From NCBI GenBank assembly GCA_964602455.1, contig CAZRRG010000050.1, positions 1-16,700 on the forward strand: a stretch of DNA of 16,700 nucleotides, in the 5' to 3' direction. The translations under genes were made by a program, and so were the position numbers. This document shows, in pieces, positions 6,899 to 13,753 of the stretch (its first letter is position 1; each line of letters opens with the position of its first letter). Under the pieces are notes generated by a model, which had not been told where the DNA came from, did not search any database, and saw only the letters and a list, made by a program, of their open reading frames with translations. Source of the DNA: JBBDIP01 sp964602455 (GTDB lineage: Bacteria > Bacillota > Sulfobacillia > Fermentithermobacillales > Fermentithermobacillaceae).

Positions 6899-7969
6899 AT
6901 GGTACAAGCGGTGAGATGGCAGGACGGCCGGCTCATCCTCCTGGATCAGAGGTATCTTCCGGAGAGAGTCGGCTATGTAGAGTCCGGGGATTTCCGGGAA
7001 ATAGCCCGGGCGATCAAGGATATGGTGGTCCGCGGAGCCCCTGCTATAGGCATCGCGGGCGCCTATGGAGTCGCCGCGGCAGCTCGGGAGGCGATGGCGC
7101 TTACTCCAGCCTCCGACCGGGGCCCGGATCACTTGTCCAGATTCCTGGAAGAGGCGGCAGCAGTCCTGACCTCCGCCAGGCCGACCGCCGTGAACCTGAA
7201 GTGGGCAGTCGACCGGGTACTCGGCAAAGCGCGGAAAGCGTTGAGCGACGGCGGCCATTCAGTCGTTGAAGTTGCCGAAGCCGAAGCGCGGGCGATCGAG
7301 GAAGAGGATATCGCCATGAACCGCAGTATGGGAGAGCACGGCGCCGATCTGTTCAAGGAGGGGACGCGAGTCTTGACACACTGCAACGCCGGCGCGCTTG
7401 CCACGGGAGGTTACGGCACTGCCCTCGGAGTGATCCGCAGCGCCCATGCCCAGGGGAAGGTGTCCATGGTATACGCCGATGAGACCCGCCCGTACCTACA
7501 GGGCGCGAGACTCACCGCCTGGGAACTCTTGCAGGATGGCATCCCGGTCACAGTCCTGGTAGACAGCGCGGCAGGTTACCTCATCTCAACCGGCGGCGTC
7601 GACTGCGTCATCGTTGGGGCGGACCGCATTGCCAGAAACGGCGATGTCGCCAACAAGATCGGCACATATACGCTTGCGTGCCTGGCCCAGATCCACGGCA
7701 TCCCGTTCTACGTGGCGGCTCCGTCTTCGACCTTCGACCTCTCCATTCCCGACAAGTCGGGGATTCCCGTGGAGATGCGAGATGAGTCGGAGGTACTGCA
7801 GTTCCGGGGGGCTGGCGTGGCTCCAACCGGCGCTAAGGCATTTAACCCGGCGTTCGACCTGACTCCCTCCGGCCTTATATCGGCTATAATCACCGAGAGA
7901 GGCGTGATCTTTCCGCCAATAGGGGAAAACCTACCCAAAATTGTGCTAGGGGATGATCTCGGTGCTTGA
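6899..7969 (+). CDS. mtnA: S-methyl-5-thioribose-1-phosphate isomerase
   Basis: Converts the aldose 5-methylthioribose-1-phosphate to methylthioribulose-1-phosphate in methionine salvage. It is 356 aa and resembles the eIF2B-alpha fold family. Visible motifs are VRGAPAIGIAGAYGV (44-58), LTHCNAGALATGGYG (159-173) with the catalytic Cys162, ADETRPYLQGARLTAWEL (193-210) and VGADRIARNGDVANKIGTY (239-257) with Asp242. These correspond to Cys160 and Asp240 described for the Bacillus subtilis enzyme. ATG 6899 follows AGGGG (6887-6891) at normal spacing. It lies 75 bases after mtnP and uses that enzyme's product. The 3' end overlaps the serS start. Later salvage genes (mtnK/W/X/B/D) are not in this window. 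Confidence 0.94.
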   Translation: MVQAVRWQDGRLILLDQRYLPERVGYVESGDFREIARAIKDMVVRGAPAIGIAGAYGVAAAAREAMALTPASDRGPDHLSRFLEEAAAVLTSARPTAVNLKWAVDRVLGKARKALSDGGHSVVEVAEAEARAIEEEDIAMNRSMGEHGADLFKEGTRVLTHCNAGALATGGYGTALGVIRSAHAQGKVSMVYADETRPYLQGARLTAWELLQDGIPVTVLVDSAAGYLISTGGVDCVIVGADRIARNGDVANKIGTYTLACLAQIHGIPFYVAAPSSTFDLSIPDKSGIPVEMRDESEVLQFRGAGVAPTGAKAFNPAFDLTPSGLISAIITERGVIFPPIGENLPKIVLGDDLGA

Positions 7970-9236
7970 CCTGCGGCTCATTAGGCAAGACCCGGAAGCG
8001 GTCAGGACGGCGCTCAAGAACCGTCAAAGCGATCTTGATATTACGCCTGTGCTCGAACTGGACGAAGAAGCCCGCAAGCTGAGGGTTGAAGTTGAAGCCC
8101 TCCGGGCAAGGCGGAACGAGATCGCCGGGAAGATAGCCAAAGACAAACGCGAAGGCAAGGACTCGTCCGCGGACGTTGCCGAGGGGGCCAAGGTGGCCGC
8201 CGATATCTCCCGGCTTGAGGGGAAGCTTACGGAGATCGAAGGCAAGCTCCACGAGCTGCTGGCCGTCATACCCAATATCCCCCACTCCTCGGTTCCGGTG
8301 GGCCCGGATGCGGACTCCAACGTTGAAGTCAAACGGTGGGGAGAGGTCAGGAAGTTCTCGTTCGAGCCGAAGCCCCATTGGGAAATTGGGTCAAGGCTCG
8401 GCATTTTGGACCTCGAGCGGGCCGCGAAGATCTCCGGGTCCCGCTTTCCGCTCCTTAAAGGCCAGGGTGCACAGCTGGAGCGGGCGATCATCCGTTTCTT
8501 CCTCGACGTGCACACAAAAGAGCAGGGTTACACCGAGATATTCCCGCCGTTCCTCGTGAACGACAAGTCTATGTTCGGTACCGGCCAGCTCCCCAAGTTC
8601 AAAGAAGATATGTTCAAGATACAGGACCAGGAGCTTTATCTCATCCCGACAGCCGAGGTGCCCGTGACCAATATCCATCGCGACGAGATCGTGCCGGTGG
8701 AGTCCCTGCCTATCAAGTACGCCGCCTTCAGCCCGTGCTTCCGCCTCGAGGCCGGTTCGGCGGGCAAGGACACCAGGGGCATCATCCGCGTCCACCAGTT
8801 CGACAAGGTGGAACTGGTGCAGTTTACGACGCCGGAGTCCTCTTACGACGCTCTCGAAGAGCTGACGGATGACGCCGAAGAGGTCCTGGAGCGGCTTGAG
8901 CTGCCCTACCGCCGTGTAACGCTTTCCACTGGCGATATGGGCTTCTCGTCCGCAAAGACCTACGACCTGGAGGCCTGGCTCCCAAGCTACAACGCCTACA
9001 AGGAGATCTCGTCCTGCTCCAACTTTGAGGACTTCCAGGCCAGACGCGCCGCGATCCGGTTGAAGAGGGATCCAAAGTCCAAGCCCGAGTTGGTGCATAC
9101 CCTTAACGGGTCAGGAGTGGCGGTCGGAAGGACGTGGGCCACGATCCTCGAGTACTACCAGAACGAAGACGGGACTGTGGCCGTGCCCGACGCGCTGGTT
9201 CCCTACATGGACGGCGTCAAGGTTATCGGCAAGTAA
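7962..9236 (+). CDS. serS: Seryl-tRNA synthetase
   Basis: Class II aminoacyl-tRNA synthetase charging tRNA-Ser with serine. From GTG 7962 it is 424 aa, the usual length. The N-terminus reads LDLRLIRQDPEAV as in the family. Residues ~30-100 are rich in Glu/Lys/Arg heptads and form the antiparallel coiled-coil arm that grips the tRNA long arm. The catalytic core has motif 2 FRLEAGSAGKDTRGIIRVHQF and motif 3 NGSGVAVGRTWATILEYYQ, with SSCSNFEDFQARR between. GTG 7962 is preferred to ATG 7953: the AGGGG at 7948-7952 abuts the ATG with no spacing but is nine bases from the GTG. The first eight bases lie inside mtnA, so translation may be coupled. Its product does not feed the methionine salvage pathway. 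Confidence 0.95.
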   Translation: MLDLRLIRQDPEAVRTALKNRQSDLDITPVLELDEEARKLRVEVEALRARRNEIAGKIAKDKREGKDSSADVAEGAKVAADISRLEGKLTEIEGKLHELLAVIPNIPHSSVPVGPDADSNVEVKRWGEVRKFSFEPKPHWEIGSRLGILDLERAAKISGSRFPLLKGQGAQLERAIIRFFLDVHTKEQGYTEIFPPFLVNDKSMFGTGQLPKFKEDMFKIQDQELYLIPTAEVPVTNIHRDEIVPVESLPIKYAAFSPCFRLEAGSAGKDTRGIIRVHQFDKVELVQFTTPESSYDALEELTDDAEEVLERLELPYRRVTLSTGDMGFSSAKTYDLEAWLPSYNAYKEISSCSNFEDFQARRAAIRLKRDPKSKPELVHTLNGSGVAVGRTWATILEYYQNEDGTVAVPDALVPYMDGVKVIGK

Positions 9237-9296
9237 AGACAGCTACGCCGCAAGAGAGAGAAGGCGCAGAGCCGGAGTTGGGAGAGGGGGGTGTCC

Positions 9297-9716
9297 ATGC
9301 TGGAGGAAGGCAAAGGCAGATTCATCGATGCAGGTTGGCGTATCACAATCCCCAAATCCATGCGTGAGGCGCTCGGTTGGGACAAGGACACCGCTGTGTG
9401 CGTAAGCTACGACGGGATTAACCTATACGTGAAGCATCCGATTCACTGCCTCACCTGCCCCGATGTAACCAGGATGGGCTCGCTGGGCAAGATCGTCATC
9501 CCACAGCGGATACGGGAAGAAGCCGGTCTCTACCGTGGCCAGATCCTTTCGTTGTCAGTGACAGGCGAATACGTGACCGTGAGGCCTGGCGAGAACCAGG
9601 TCCGATGCCAGTCATGCGGATCGGAATGGGATGTCTCCCAGGTGCTGCCCGGCGTCTACCTCTGCCCCAGGTGTCGCGAGTCTTTGGAGCGTGTGGCGCT
9701 GGCTCAGGGGAGGTGA
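9297..9716 (+). CDS. Tandem AbrB/SpoVT-type DNA-binding protein with zinc ribbon (paralog A)
   Basis: A 139-aa protein with two copies of the swapped-hairpin AbrB/MazE/SpoVT fold in one chain. Copy 1 is FIDAGWRITIPKSMREALGW (9-28) and copy 2 is MGSLGKIVIPQRIREEAGLYRG (60-81); both show the G-x-I-x-IP-x2-xRE pattern. A CLTC pair (Cys51, Cys54) lies between them. The C-terminus has Cys104/Cys107 (CQSCG) and Cys123/Cys126 (CPRC), a probable zinc ribbon. Canonical AbrB proteins have one copy per chain and dimerise, so this chain could form the DNA-binding unit alone. ATG 9297 is preferred to GTG 9291, because GAGGGGG (9284-9290) abuts the latter. A paralog starts five bases after the stop. Transcription regulation is inferred; the target is unknown. 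Confidence 0.75.
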   Translation: MLEEGKGRFIDAGWRITIPKSMREALGWDKDTAVCVSYDGINLYVKHPIHCLTCPDVTRMGSLGKIVIPQRIREEAGLYRGQILSLSVTGEYVTVRPGENQVRCQSCGSEWDVSQVLPGVYLCPRCRESLERVALAQGR

Positions 9717-9721
9717 CGTAG

Positions 9722-10234
9722 GTGGCGACAGCACTACAGACGACCAGAAGGATCATGTCGACGCTGACCAGCGGTTGGCGATTCACCCTTCCCGCTACAT
9801 TCCGGGAGTCGAAGGGTTGGGAAGAGGGCACGCGCCTCCTGGCTACCGCTGTTGGCCAGGTGTTGGAGCTCAGGGATATGCCCAAAGCCCAGAGCGAGGA
9901 CCAGACTGCGGCGGGCAGCTCGACTACCGCGGAAGTGCCCGCCGTCGTTGTAGCCGATTGCTACCTGGGGGCCGGGGGCAAGATTATCGTCCCGGCGGTG
10001 CTCCGGGAGACCCTCGGCTGGGTACCGGGCAAGCGGTTGGCGGTAGTTGAGGAAGGAGACGCGCTGACGGTGAGCCCGTGCTGCGGCCTGGCACGGTGCC
10101 GGTCCTGCAGGAGCACGGTAGACGTGATAGAGGTGCTCCCAAATGTGCACCTGTGCGCCAGCTGCTGGGGCAAGTACGCCATGGGAGTTCGCCAGACACG
10201 TAGATTCCCTGCTCAGACAAGGTCTCTGCGTTAG
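9722..10234 (+). CDS. Tandem AbrB/SpoVT-type DNA-binding protein with zinc ribbon (paralog B)
   Basis: A 170-aa paralog of the preceding gene with the same order of parts. AbrB copy 1 is SGWRFTLPATFRESKGW (17-33) and copy 2 is LGAGGKIIVPAVLRETLGW (82-100). The zinc ribbon uses Cys126/Cys129 (CRSC) and Cys145/Cys148 (CASC). Both proteins share a V-LP-V-LC stretch inside the ribbon (IEVLPNVHLC here). This copy has a longer Ala/Ser/Thr-rich linker (about 55-75) and lacks the CLTC pair between the AbrB copies. GTG 9722 follows GGGGAGGTG (9706-9714) at 7-base spacing. The arginine-rich tail after residue 155 may be disordered. The pair probably arose by duplication and may act together, for example as a heteromeric regulator; this is inference. 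Confidence 0.75.
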   Translation: MATALQTTRRIMSTLTSGWRFTLPATFRESKGWEEGTRLLATAVGQVLELRDMPKAQSEDQTAAGSSTTAEVPAVVVADCYLGAGGKIIVPAVLRETLGWVPGKRLAVVEEGDALTVSPCCGLARCRSCRSTVDVIEVLPNVHLCASCWGKYAMGVRQTRRFPAQTRSLR

Positions 10235-10275
10235 CTGTGGGCAGGCCATTTGCTTGCATAGCCAGATGCCCGCAG
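10235..10275. repeat. Inverted repeat around the tRNA promoter
   Basis: CTGTGGGCA (10235-10243) pairs over nine bases (one G-U) with TGCCCGCAG (10267-10275). Inside it GGC (10244-10246) can pair with GCC (10261-10263). The -35 box of the tRNA promoter is in the loop and the -10 box starts just after the right arm. It could be an operator, or a terminator-like stem for the AbrB genes, but no T-run follows. Confidence 0.4.
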
Positions 10276-10282
10276 TTATAAT
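10254..10282 (+). promoter_or_regulatory. Sigma-70-type promoter of the tRNA pair
   Basis: A perfect -10 box TATAAT (10277-10282) is preceded at exactly 17 bases by TTGCAT (10254-10259), which keeps the TTG of the -35 consensus. Transcription would begin near 10289, a few bases ahead of tRNA-Gly. It probably drives both tRNAs. Confidence 0.7.
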
Positions 10283-10295
10283 GTCTATGCAGCGG

Positions 10296-10370
10296 GCGGG
10301 AGTAGTTTAGTGGTAGAACGTCGGCTTCCCAAGCCGAAGGCCGCGGGTTCGAGCCCCGTCTCCCGCTCCA
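10296..10370 (+). tRNA. tRNA-Gly (anticodon CCC)
   Basis: A full cloverleaf can be drawn. The acceptor is GCGGGAG with CTCCCGC (10360-10366), the D-arm is GTTTAGTGGTAGAAC and the anticodon stem is TCGGC/GCCGA around TTCCCAA. The T-arm is GCGGGTTCGAGCCCCGT, followed by T and an encoded CCA (10368-10370). The anticodon CCC reads the glycine codon GGG, as expected to be useful in a GC-rich genome. Confidence 0.97.
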
Positions 10371-10387
10371 CTTGATTTAGAAGACGA

Positions 10388-10462
10388 GCCAGCGTAGCTC
10401 AGCGGCAGAGCAGCGGTTTCGTAAACCGCAGGCCGTGGGTTCGAGCCCCACCGCTGGCTCCA
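10388..10462 (+). tRNA. tRNA-Thr (anticodon CGT)
   Basis: A full cloverleaf: acceptor GCCAGCG with CGCTGGC (10452-10458), D-arm GCTCAGCGGCAGAGC and anticodon stem GCGGT/ACCGC around TTCGTAA. The T-arm is GTGGGTTCGAGCCCCAC, followed by T and an encoded CCA (10460-10462). The anticodon CGT reads ACG. It lies 17 bases after tRNA-Gly and has no promoter of its own, so it is probably co-transcribed. No strong terminator is seen after it. Confidence 0.97.
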
Positions 10463-10672
10463 TTTATTTCCTCAAGACACTTGCTCCGCAGAGACCCATC
10501 CGAATCCATAAGGGAGAGCCATTTGCATGCACGGTCAAAGGAGATCTTGACTCCGTATAGTATAGTGACAATACCCCGTCAAGACATTTTCGTAGAATTC
10601 GATGAGTAAGGTGAGAATTGTCCGGATTGGGCGCATAGAGGAGCCAGTGGTTGGGAAATATCTCACCGGGCG

Positions 10673-11089
10673 GTGTGTGAAGTGAAGAAGTGCAACCTGT
10701 TCGAAGAGCTTCTGGAGATCTTGGAGGAAGAGCCACAGGACGTATCTCTCGAGGAGATGGCCAAGGAAGGTACGATCCGAATTTTCCGCGAGCCAGAGCA
10801 CTCCCGAGAGGTCATACTACGTTTTCAGACCAAGTATGCAATCCACTCTTTGGAGGTCATAGGCGAAGATTGCCCTGCATTGCAGTGGGTCACTGAGACT
10901 GACCTGAGTAAGTGGCGTTTCGCAATCGACCAGTTCACTAAGGCGGGAGGGGTTCTTAAGGACCTCCCTTTAGATGAATACGAAGACTGGTTCCGTGACT
11001 ACGAAGCTGGGACAGGGTCTATCAGTCCCGTAACCAAGAAGGGGAGAGGGTCATTCGCTCTCCCCTTTGATGTTGCCGCCTCCGCTTAG
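10673..11089 (+). CDS. Unrecognised small acidic protein
   Basis: I do not recognise this protein (138 aa from GTG 10673, 135 aa from GTG 10682). It starts KKCNLFEELLEILEEEP and is acidic and helical-looking, with LRFQTKYAIHSLEVIG, then CPALQWVTETDLSKW and DLPLDEYEDWFRDYEAG. It has no signal peptide or membrane segment. Both starts have only a weak purine tract (GGGCGG, 10668-10673). The GTG at 10682 overlaps the TGA of a 27-codon reading frame (10602-10685, MSKVRIVRIGRIEEP...), which could be a coupled leader peptide or a frameshifted N-terminus. The last 17 codons run through a terminator-like inverted repeat and overlap the convergent gene by 39 bases. The composition of the main part suggests a real gene; the extreme 3' end may be a secondary extension. 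Confidence 0.5.
   Translation: MCEVKKCNLFEELLEILEEEPQDVSLEEMAKEGTIRIFREPEHSREVILRFQTKYAIHSLEVIGEDCPALQWVTETDLSKWRFAIDQFTKAGGVLKDLPLDEYEDWFRDYEAGTGSISPVTKKGRGSFALPFDVAASA
11039..11067. terminator. Bidirectional terminator-like inverted repeat
   Basis: AAGGGGAGAG (11039-11048) and CTCTCCCCTT (11058-11067) form a perfect 10-bp stem with a 9-base loop. It lies between two convergent genes and is the obvious terminator for the minus-strand PK-like gene, whose stop codon is in the loop. T-tracts on both sides are short (CCCCTTTGATG on +, CCCCTTCTTGG on -), so efficiency is uncertain. On the + strand the stem lies within the reading frame that ends at 11089. Confidence 0.65.
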
Positions 11090-11695
11090 TTCGTGAACCC
11101 GGAGTCGGGACCGAGGCTTGCATATGATCTCTCGAATATCCAGACCCTCTTCGGGATGAAACAGCCAATGGCTTAGTGCCCCAGCGGCCACAATCGCTGT
11201 GTCGGCGGATGATGCTATTATCTCCTCCCCTGCGCTGACGACCCCTGCATCAGTTGCCATCAATACTGCCTCGACACACAGGGGAAGGCCGGCTGATATA
11301 AGGCCTAACGTCCTCACAATTGCCTCAAGCCGGGTGTCTCTCGACCCCGGAGTCATGATCTCCTGTAAAGGCATAGTTCCCTGGACTACAGCAATGCCAC
11401 GCTCTTCCAGCTCTTTCTTTCTGCCCGGATCAGAGAGCCCAAGCTTCACAATGTTGCCCTGTGGGTCTCGGAAAACTCGTCCCGCAGGAAAGGTAACTGC
11501 AACAATCTTCATCTCCTCGTCCTTGGTCAGGTCGGAAGCCATGATCGGCCCCTCACCATCACTAGTGAACACAAGGAGTTTTCGAACGCCTAGCTGACGC
11601 GCGCGGTCGACCGCATTCGCGATGGTCTCCCTCATCAGCGGCTTTCCGCCAGAACCCGAATAGTAGTGGGTGCCTCTTTCCACTGTTGTGCTCAC
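11051..11695 (-). CDS. Stand-alone pyruvate kinase C-terminal-like protein (COG1751 type)
   Basis: A 214-aa protein made only of the alpha/beta domain found at the C-terminus of pyruvate kinase, with no catalytic barrel. Recognisable parts are ETIANAVDRARQLGVRKLLV (24-43), the VAVTFPAGR strand and the helix KKELEERGIAVVQGT. The C-terminal half has GLPLCVEAVLMATDAG, then SADTAIVAAGALSH and LDIREIICKPR. This matches uncharacterised proteins of the COG1751 kind; in pyruvate kinase the domain is regulatory, and no enzymatic activity is established for the stand-alone form. The start is GTG (11695-11693) with AGGTGGAG just upstream on the minus strand. That GTG overlaps the stop of the interrupted reading frame upstream (TTGTGAGC), suggesting an old two-gene operon. 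Confidence 0.65.
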   Translation of the reverse strand: MSTTVERGTHYYSGSGGKPLMRETIANAVDRARQLGVRKLLVFTSDGEGPIMASDLTKDEEMKIVAVTFPAGRVFRDPQGNIVKLGLSDPGRKKELEERGIAVVQGTMPLQEIMTPGSRDTRLEAIVRTLGLISAGLPLCVEAVLMATDAGVVSAGEEIIASSADTAIVAAGALSHWLFHPEEGLDIREIICKPRSRLRVHELSGGGNIKGESE

Positions 11696-12258
11696 AACTC
11701 CACCTGCTTTCTGAACCTGTTAATCGCCATGTTGCACTTCTCGATTCCGCTCTTGCAGAGAGGATACTCGCCGGTTGCGCGATAAGTTAGCACGAGGACA
11801 ACGAAGTATAGCAAGCAGAAACTTGAGATATTGAGCGACGTATCGCCTGGATAGTACAGACGATGGCCACCGTAAGTGGACTCTACTTTCGGGTCTGGAT
11901 TTGCATGTGTTTCCTCCGCCTCGGAGTCCTTGTGGATCCCTATCGAGAGGACTGAGTCACTGTCCGGGATCAGATGAAAGGCAAAGGCGGGAAAGTCGAG
12001 TTCATTATCCTTAAGGCGACAGGTCTCACTCCGGCGAATCCGGCCAAAACCATCTGGAATCGGGAGGTACTCCTGGATGGGAGACAGACCTTGAACCTGG
12101 CCATCGGGCCCCAGGTGTACTTCATAGAGGTCCTCTCACATAAGGTCGGGAAACTTTGGGCGAAGCTGGTGTACCTTATTCAGATATGCCTTGTAACAGA
12201 AGCTCACCGTTAGTGCCACCCTTGCAGAAAGACCGCAAGACGTTAGGTAAGCGGTCAA
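11692..12258 (-). pseudogene. Unrecognised gene interrupted by in-frame TGA
   Basis: A minus-strand frame runs from TTG 12258 to a TGA at 12138-12136 (40 codons, ending LRPKFPDLM). It continues in the same frame for 147 codons to a TGA at 11694-11692. The second part reads EDLYEVHLGPDGQVQGL, then LDFPAFAFHLIPDSDSVL, YGGHRLYYPGDTSLN, a hydrophobic helix CLLYFVVLVLTY and GEYPLCKSGIEKCNMAINRF. It has no ATG, GTG or TTG for roughly the first 100 codons, so it cannot be an independent gene. Its stop overlaps the GTG of the PK-like gene. Together this suggests one protein of about 188 aa broken by a nonsense codon. The TTG start has only a modest AAGGT upstream. A frame of 56 codons (12438-12268) ending in TAA lies in the same register further upstream and could be part of the same decayed gene. 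I recognise no family. Confidence 0.5.
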
Positions 12259-12505
12259 TCTTCTACCTTAGGTTTCAAAGCACGACATGTTTTTCGCCGA
12301 CACGGAAGGCTTACCCTTCCACGATGTGGCAACTCTTGTGCCTAGGGGGCGGATGACAACGCACTCGCGCTCCAAGCTGCAGCGATTCCAGGTGGAGGCA
12401 ACTGCAGAACCCTCGCTGACTCGCAGCAGGTAGTCCATCCTCTAGCCTGGAACTTGTACGCGAACAGCAATGAACCAACTTGGAACTAGAAGGGGGACAT
12501 CCTGT
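12259..12505. other. Gene-poor stretch before the M28 peptidase gene
   Basis: About 250 bases without a convincing intact gene. The minus strand has a 56-codon frame (12438-12268), beginning MDYLLRVSEG and ending FET then TAA, in the same register as the interrupted gene next to it. It may be a further decayed part of that gene or chance. No convincing promoter for the downstream peptidase was found. Confidence 0.35.
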
Positions 12506-13753
12506 ATGCCTATCGACGGCATGAAGGCCATGGAGTTTCTGAAGAAGGTCTCATTCCCGCGTCTCGGCGGCTCCGAGGGAGAGAAGAAGGCTGCCGAGAT
12601 GATAGCGGAGGAGCTCCGCAATTACGGCCTAAACCCGAAGATCGAGGAGTTCGAGATCTGGTCGTTTGATAACCCCAAGGCGAAAGTGGAAGTGGTTGAG
12701 CCTTACAAGGCGACAATCGAAGCCTCGGCGCTCGGCCTTTCCGGCGTGACCCCGCCCGAAGGTATTGAGGCCCCGCTGAAGTACGTGGAGACAGGCGCGG
12801 TCGAGTTCCTGCACGATATCGAAGGCTGCATCACCCTGGCAACCGGCAACGGCGGAGCCAAGGGCTACGAGCGGTGCAAGAAGAAGGGCGTCGTGGGCAG
12901 GCTGTTCATCGGGCGTCACGGCGCAGATCTCTTCAACCTCGCGGTGAACTCCTTCCAATTCGAGAGGTTCGGGAAGCTTCCGGGAGCGTGGATCCGCTAT
13001 GAGGACGGCCTCGACCTGATAAAGCGCGGCGCGTCAAAGGTCCGCCTGTTCGTCTCCCAGGACGAGTTCAAGGCGACGTCCAGGAACGTGGTCGTGGACG
13101 TACCCGGGACTTCCGAACCCGACGACATCATCCTGATCGGGGCTCACTTCGACAGCGTGTACGACATTGACGGGGCCCACGACAACGCTGCCGGCTCGGT
13201 AACCATCCTGGAGATGGCCCGCTACTTCGCGGCCCATCCGGCCAAAAGGACCCTCCGTTTCGTGTGGTTCGGCACCGAGGAACTGGGGCTCAAAGGCAGC
13301 TGGTCCTACATAGAGAAGCACGCCGATGAGCTTAAGCGGCATCGATTCATGGTCAACGTGGACGTGGCAGGCGGGATCATCGGCAACAACAACGCCTCGG
13401 TCATGGCCACCGAGAAGGTCGCCAACTACCTAGACGCAATGGGCAAGGAGCACGGGATAGGCCTTGGCGCCCGGCTATCCATCTACAGCGGCGACTGCAT
13501 CCCGCTCGGGCACAAGGGCGTCCCGTCGGTCACGTTCGCCCGCGGCGGAGGGGGCGGGCCGATCCACACCCATGCAGACACGTTGGACGACATCGATGCA
13601 GCCCACCTGGCAATGCTCGGGGACTTCGTCCTCGACTTCACCTGCAAGATGGCCAACGCCGCAGAGTTCCCGTTCCCCAGGGAGATCGCCGACAGCATAA
13701 AGAAGCAGACCAAGGAGTACATCGAAAACTCGGGTAAAGTGCTGGAACAGTGA
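12506..13753 (+). CDS. M28-family zinc metallopeptidase (probable aminopeptidase)
   Basis: Co-catalytic zinc peptidase of family M28, 415 aa. All expected residues are visible: His214 and Asp216 in GAHFDSV, bridging Asp226 in GAHDNAAGS, the Glu258-Glu259 pair in GTEELGLKGS, Asp286 in VNVDVAG and His354 in IHTHADT. A stretch of about 100 residues between the N-terminal helix and the catalytic core resembles a PA-type insert. There is no signal peptide or membrane segment, so it is probably cytoplasmic, unlike many M28 enzymes. ATG 12506 lies nine bases after AGGGGG (12491-12496); an in-frame ATG at 12470 has no ribosome binding site. Exact specificity cannot be told. The stop overlaps the start of the dam gene (GTGA), suggesting coupled translation. 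Confidence 0.88.
   Translation: MPIDGMKAMEFLKKVSFPRLGGSEGEKKAAEMIAEELRNYGLNPKIEEFEIWSFDNPKAKVEVVEPYKATIEASALGLSGVTPPEGIEAPLKYVETGAVEFLHDIEGCITLATGNGGAKGYERCKKKGVVGRLFIGRHGADLFNLAVNSFQFERFGKLPGAWIRYEDGLDLIKRGASKVRLFVSQDEFKATSRNVVVDVPGTSEPDDIILIGAHFDSVYDIDGAHDNAAGSVTILEMARYFAAHPAKRTLRFVWFGTEELGLKGSWSYIEKHADELKRHRFMVNVDVAGGIIGNNNASVMATEKVANYLDAMGKEHGIGLGARLSIYSGDCIPLGHKGVPSVTFARGGGGGPIHTHADTLDDIDAAHLAMLGDFVLDFTCKMANAAEFPFPREIADSIKKQTKEYIENSGKVLEQ

Noticed and set aside
7953..7961. ATG 7953 as the serS start
   Set aside because: The Shine-Dalgarno AGGGG directly abuts it, leaving no spacing; GTG 7962 fits both spacing and the family N-terminus.
10535..10801. 88-codon minus-strand frame opposite the unknown acidic protein
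   Set aside because: No ribosome binding site. The + strand frame has a more plausible charged, helical protein composition, although neither has a recognised family.
12110..12138. Selenocysteine codon at TGA 12138-12136
   Set aside because: The sequence after the TGA has only a tight AGAGG-A-CCTCT repeat that cannot form a proper SECIS hairpin, and no known selenoprotein motif surrounds it.
11974..12213. 79-codon + strand frame beginning MKGKGGKVEF
   Set aside because: It is in exact codon register opposite the interrupted minus-strand gene and has no Shine-Dalgarno. The minus frame is longer and overlaps the start of the next gene. It remains the main alternative if no homologs of the minus frame are found.
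12470..12505. ATG 12470 as the start of the M28 peptidase
   Set aside because: No ribosome binding site precedes it, and the added 12 residues are unlike the family. ATG 12506 has AGGGGG at nine bases.
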